This document shows positions 5,101-6,634 of a stretch of DNA of 6,634 nucleotides, piece after piece. The number at the start of each line of letters is the position of its first letter. Position 1 is the stretch's first letter. A program made the translations under genes and the position numbers. The notes under the pieces are model-generated. The model was not told the DNA's origin, did no database searches, and saw nothing but the letters and a program-made list of their open reading frames with translations. This stretch comes from Bacteroidota bacterium (GTDB taxonomy: Bacteria > Bacteroidota > Bacteroidia > NORP154), in assembly GCA_002401055.1 (NCBI GenBank), contig NVRZ01000181.1, positions 1 through 6,634 on the forward strand. The letters are read 5' to 3'.

Positions 5101-6634
5101 GAACTTGTTAAATCTGATAATATCCCGAATAAAATCATCCACTGCTGGAGTCTGAGTCAGCCTGACAACCAGGAATTGATAGTTGATGAAGTAAACGATA
5201 CGCTGAATCTCGGCTACCATTGTCTACTTCATATTGCTCAAGCCATTGGGGAAGAAATGATTACAAACCCCGTCGAAATTGCGGTAATAACGAATAATGT
5301 GCACTCCGTAATTGGAAATGAACAGCTTAGACCGGATAAGGCAACGGTAATGGGCCCGGTCAAGGTTATTCCCCATGAGTATAATAACGTGAAATGCTGT
5401 AACATAGATATTGATTGGGGTGATTCGGATACTGAGGATAAGCGTGATCTTTTCAAGGCTGTGTATTCTGAATTGTGGGCGCCGCAAAGCAAGTCGCTTA
5501 TCGCATTTCGAAATAATCAAAGGTATACCTTGAGTTATAAGAAGACCAGGTTAAAAAAGGCCAGCAAAGCTGTATCGCGATTGAAGACAAATGGGGTTTA
5601 TCTAATTGCTGGTGGCTTTGGAGGTATTGGGTTTTCAATGGCAAAATATCTTGCGAGCAATTTCAAGGCAAGGTTGGTACTTATGATTCGATCAAAGTTT
5701 CCTGCCAAAAAAGAATGGCAAAAATGGTTAAAGAAATATGGCCCAAGCGATCGCATAAGTAAAAAGATTCTAGACATACAGACTATGGAATCAGAGGGTG
5801 CTAAGGTCATGATCGTTAGAGCTGATATCTGCGACCATGAACAAGTTCAAAGAGGTATTGGCAAAGTAAAAACGAGGTTTGGCCAGATCAATGGGGTGCT
5901 TCATTGTGCTGGTTTAGCGGAAGGTGCATTAATACAACGTAGAACGCGCATGATGTCGCAAAAAACGCTTCTGCCAAAGGTAATTGGCACTTTAACTTTG
6001 GATGCAGCACTGTCAGGTATGAAGTTGGATTACTTTGCGCTTTTTTCCTCATTAGGTAATATTCTTGACTCCGAGAAAATCGGCCAGGTCGGGTATAATG
6101 CGGGCAATGAATTTTTTGACGCTTATGCAGATTACAAATCCTCGACTACAGATACTTTGACCGTTTCTATTAATTGGGAAGATTGGCAAACAGTAGGGAT
6201 GTCAGTTAGGTCAGCCAAGCAATTGGATAAAGTGCTGAATTATTCTGCGGACTCAATTGATAATGTAAATAACTTTAATTTGAACATAGGTGAACCGGGT
6301 AACCTGGAAACGCTGAATTGTGAGTATGTACAGAGAAGAGCACCGGATGCTGATGAAGTAGAAATAGAGGTGTGGGCCGCGGGTCTTAATTTCAAAGATG
6401 TGCTCTATGCGACCGGACTTCTCCCAGCACCGGAGGATAGCATCATAAGGTTTGGGCAGGAATGTTCTGGAAAAATTGCGGCAGTTGGGAAAAATGTCAA
6501 GAATTTCAAATATCCCAACCAAATTCTGAATAAAAAGCTTGATTGCAGTACTTCGCTATCTTCTTATGTAATATGCACAATGGTTATGGAAAGCAGACAT
6601 TTTACCTGTAACCAGTATCCAGGATTTTTTTGGT
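2131..6634 (+). CDS. Type I modular polyketide synthase, KS-AT-KR-ER(start), 3'-truncated
   Basis: One frame is open from ATG 2131 to the last base (1501 codons, no stop). The order is KS (residues 11-434), linker, AT (about 529-813), post-AT linker LPPYPFDRQRYW (868-879), pseudo-KR (about 908-1150), catalytic KR (about 1151-1372) and the N-terminal part of an ER (from about 1382). The KS should accept the chain from the preceding NRPS carrier, extend it with malonate and, through the KR, reduce the beta-keto group. No DH lies between AT and KR, and no ACP is reached in the window; an ACP is expected downstream. The N-terminus has only about ten residues before the KS, as is common when a PKS subunit follows an NRPS. 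Odd features are the ER placed after the KR, the short KR end and the weakly conserved last ~40 residues. PKS identity is very secure. Confidence 0.96.
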   Translation, partial: MKENITRSGLEIAVIGIACRFPGARNKDEFWHNLKNGVESVSFFSDEELLDHGISDELFKKRNYVKAKSVLEDIEYFDPSFFGYSPREAQNMDPQLRILLETSWHALEDAGYNADNGSSLIGLYMGASPNLAWISQFFSKMDNPAELHGLSILNDTSSFATSIAYNLNLQGPAVSVNTACSTSLVAIHMACKGLLNGECDLAMAGGVSVTLPNKSGYLYQDGMIFSPDGHCRAFDAKAKGTINGDGAGIVVLKPLEEAIADRDNIYAVVKESTINNDGKRKVGYSAPSVKGQAELIKTNLYAADIDPESISYVEAHGTGTALGDPVEIEALKQAFDTKKKQYCAIGSVKTNIGHLDVAAGVAGFIKTVLAVQHKSIPPSLHFNTPNPRIDFENSPFYVNTALQDWKNDQYPLRAGVSSFGIGGTNAHITLEEAPNEQTHPIGRKWNLLLLSAKTKYSLDEMTDGLLTYFKLNPKANITGAAYTLQTGRKAFDYRKMLLCSNVGEAVEILTSRDTEYLKTNHLTAEDRSIVFMFPGQGAQYINMGLELYKSEPVFREEVERCCDQLDSLLEYDVKKILYPTKNTKQFIEKIKQTEIAQPLLFVIEYALAKLLMHWGVKPDKMIGHSIGEYVAGCLAGVFSLEDALRLVAHRGQLMQRMPPGAMISVNLTEKELKPLLYNGLSLAAVNSSSFCVLSGTHKSIAEFEKLLKEKGHNYSYLHTSHAFHSEMMEPILKDFEDLMKKITLNKPEIPYLSNTSGTWITDREAQDPTYWVNHLRRTILYSQGAEELLKDEHAIFIEVGPGTALSSFIRKHESFKPNQKVLNIIRHPLEEIPDDYYLLKRIGELWLNGLNIDWSTFHSEYENGRVSLPPYPFDRQRYWTLPHPSKKEDSGEARTNGIGLNKKSEISEWFYIPFWEKVNRINASRSEITDKMTWLVFSNGSPWERKILAQLKRDGQDIINVKVGSAFTKQDDGAYLINPQNQADYLALFNELVKSDNIPNKIIHCWSLSQPDNQELIVDEVNDTLNLGYHCLLHIAQAIGEEMITNPVEIAVITNNVHSVIGNEQLRPDKATVMGPVKVIPHEYNNVKCCNIDIDWGDSDTEDKRDLFKAVYSELWAPQSKSLIAFRNNQRYTLSYKKTRLKKASKAVSRLKTNGVYLIAGGFGGIGFSMAKYLASNFKARLVLMIRSKFPAKKEWQKWLKKYGPSDRISKKILDIQTMESEGAKVMIVRADICDHEQVQRGIGKVKTRFGQINGVLHCAGLAEGALIQRRTRMMSQKTLLPKVIGTLTLDAALSGMKLDYFALFSSLGNILDSEKIGQVGYNAGNEFFDAYADYKSSTTDTLTVSINWEDWQTVGMSVRSAKQLDKVLNYSADSIDNVNNFNLNIGEPGNLETLNCEYVQRRAPDADEVEIEVWAAGLNFKDVLYATGLLPAPEDSIIRFGQECSGKIAAVGKNVKNFKYPNQILNKKLDCSTSLSSYVICTMVMESRHFTCNQYPGFFW
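2161..3432 (+). other. Ketosynthase (KS) domain
   Basis: The domain begins EIAVIGIACRFPGA and ends FGIGGTNAHITLEEAP. The full catalytic triad is present: Cys180 in NTACSTSL (codon 2668-2670), His316 in VEAHGTGT and His354 in KTNIGH. It is therefore a condensing KS, not a KSQ or a dead KS. NTACSTSL, with the following GECDLAMAGGVSVTLP and the SPDGHCRAFD segment, resembles KS domains that take a chain from an NRPS carrier, which agrees with the gene order. The clade call is from memory of the family and not from a tree. Confidence 0.95.
3715..4569 (+). other. Acyltransferase (AT) domain, predicted malonyl-CoA specific
   Basis: The domain opens with FMFPGQGAQY (from residue 531), carries the nucleophile Ser625 in GHSIGEYVAG (codon 4003-4005), Arg650 in the VAHRGQ segment and His721 in the HAFH motif (721-724), and closes with FIEVGPGTALSSFIR. 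HAFH at this place is the classical mark of malonyl-CoA, as opposed to YASH for methylmalonyl-CoA. It is a cis-acting AT, so the cluster is not of the trans-AT type at this module. Confidence 0.93.
4732..4767 (+). other. Post-AT linker motif
   Basis: Residues 868-879 read LPPYPFDRQRYW, the conserved post-AT linker that packs against the KS-AT unit. Only about 30 charged residues separate it from the pseudo-KR, which leaves no space for a dehydratase. Confidence 0.85.
4852..6246 (+). other. Ketoreductase (KR) didomain: structural pseudo-KR plus catalytic KR
   Basis: The structural half (about 908-1150) starts SEWFYIPFWEKV and contains RPDKATVMGPVKVIPHEY (1067-1084), a conserved pseudo-KR signature. 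The catalytic half has a Rossmann loop GGFGGIG (1162-1168; the usual first Thr is Ala1161), the LVLMIRSKFPAKKEW strand-helix segment, an HCAG strand, Lys1283, Ser1307, Tyr1322 and Asn1326, so the KR catalytic residues are all present and NADPH-dependent reduction of the beta-ketone is expected. The spacing Ser to Tyr is 15 residues, against 13 in most KRs. Neither the LDD motif (B-type) nor the Trp of A-type KRs is seen, so stereochemistry is not predicted. After INWEDWQTVGM only some 25 residues remain before the ER, so the usual last helix and strand of the KR seem to be missing. Confidence 0.9.
6274..6634 (+). other. N-terminal part of a PKS enoylreductase (ER, MDR family), runs off the window
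   Basis: From about residue 1382 the sequence matches the start of a medium-chain reductase-type PKS ER: FNLNIGEPGNLETL, then DEVEIEVWAAGLNFKDVLY (ending at about 1427) and FGQECSGKIAAVGKNVKNF (1441-1459). The match is clear to about residue 1460. The usual GD(E/R)V after this point is replaced by YPNQI, and the remaining ~40 residues only loosely follow the family (SSYVIC is recognisable). The NADPH-binding half lies beyond the window, so activity cannot be judged. An ER reduces a 2,3-double bond made by a DH, and no DH is visible here. Confidence 0.75.

Noticed and set aside
4770..5580. A dehydratase domain between AT and KR
   Set aside because: No HxxxGxxxxP hot-dog motif is present; this stretch is instead well explained by the structural pseudo-KR, with the RPDKATVMGPVKVIPHEY signature.
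3063..6522. Other reverse-strand open frames of about 70-98 codons within the PKS (near 3063-3287, 3918-4148, 4670-4900, 5224-5520, 5598-5810 and 6253-6522)
   Set aside because: Each is covered by conserved PKS domain sequence on the + strand and none encodes a recognisable protein.
2131..6634. A trans-AT type PKS
   Set aside because: A complete cis AT with GHSIGE and HAFH motifs is embedded in the protein.

Overview
The window is the interior of a type I modular NRPS/PKS biosynthetic gene cluster, with both genes on the + strand and neither complete. Essentially every base is coding. I see no RNA gene, insertion sequence, CRISPR array, promoter or terminator. The DNA is A+T-rich and the proteins are rich in Lys, Asn and Ile. 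Together with the style of the KS, pseudo-KR and linker sequences, this suggests a Bacteroidota host (a Chitinophaga-like soil or gliding bacterium would fit). The assignment is soft: a Bacillota or cyanobacterial source cannot be excluded from the sequence alone.

Layout. Bases 2-2128 encode the 3' part of an NRPS subunit: the last ~80 residues of a condensation (C) domain, a complete adenylation (A) domain, a peptidyl carrier (PCP) domain with its phosphopantetheine serine, and a short basic C-terminal tail with no thioesterase. Two bases after its TGA, an ATG at 2131 starts a PKS subunit that stays open to the end of the window (at least 1501 codons). Its domain order is KS - AT - (pseudo-KR/KR) - start of an enoylreductase (ER). 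No ACP is reached.

How they work together. The A domain loads an amino acid on the PCP. The upstream C domain joins it to whatever chain arrives. The PCP-bound chain then passes across the subunit junction to the PKS KS. The AT (HAFH motif) should supply malonyl-CoA, so the amino acid is extended by two carbons, and the KR should reduce the new beta-keto group. The order and the tight spacing of the genes suggest a collinear, translationally coupled pair.

Most unusual points. (1) An ER follows the KR directly and no DH lies between AT and KR; in ordinary reducing modules the ER sits inside the KR didomain, after a DH. (2) The KR appears cut short at its C-terminus where the ER begins. (3) The ER loses family resemblance in its last ~40 visible residues, which could be divergence, decay or an assembly error near a contig end. 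(4) The A-domain pocket reads about D-P-T-D-L-G-H-V-D-K, a code I do not recognise, with two extra acidic residues that hint at a basic substrate.
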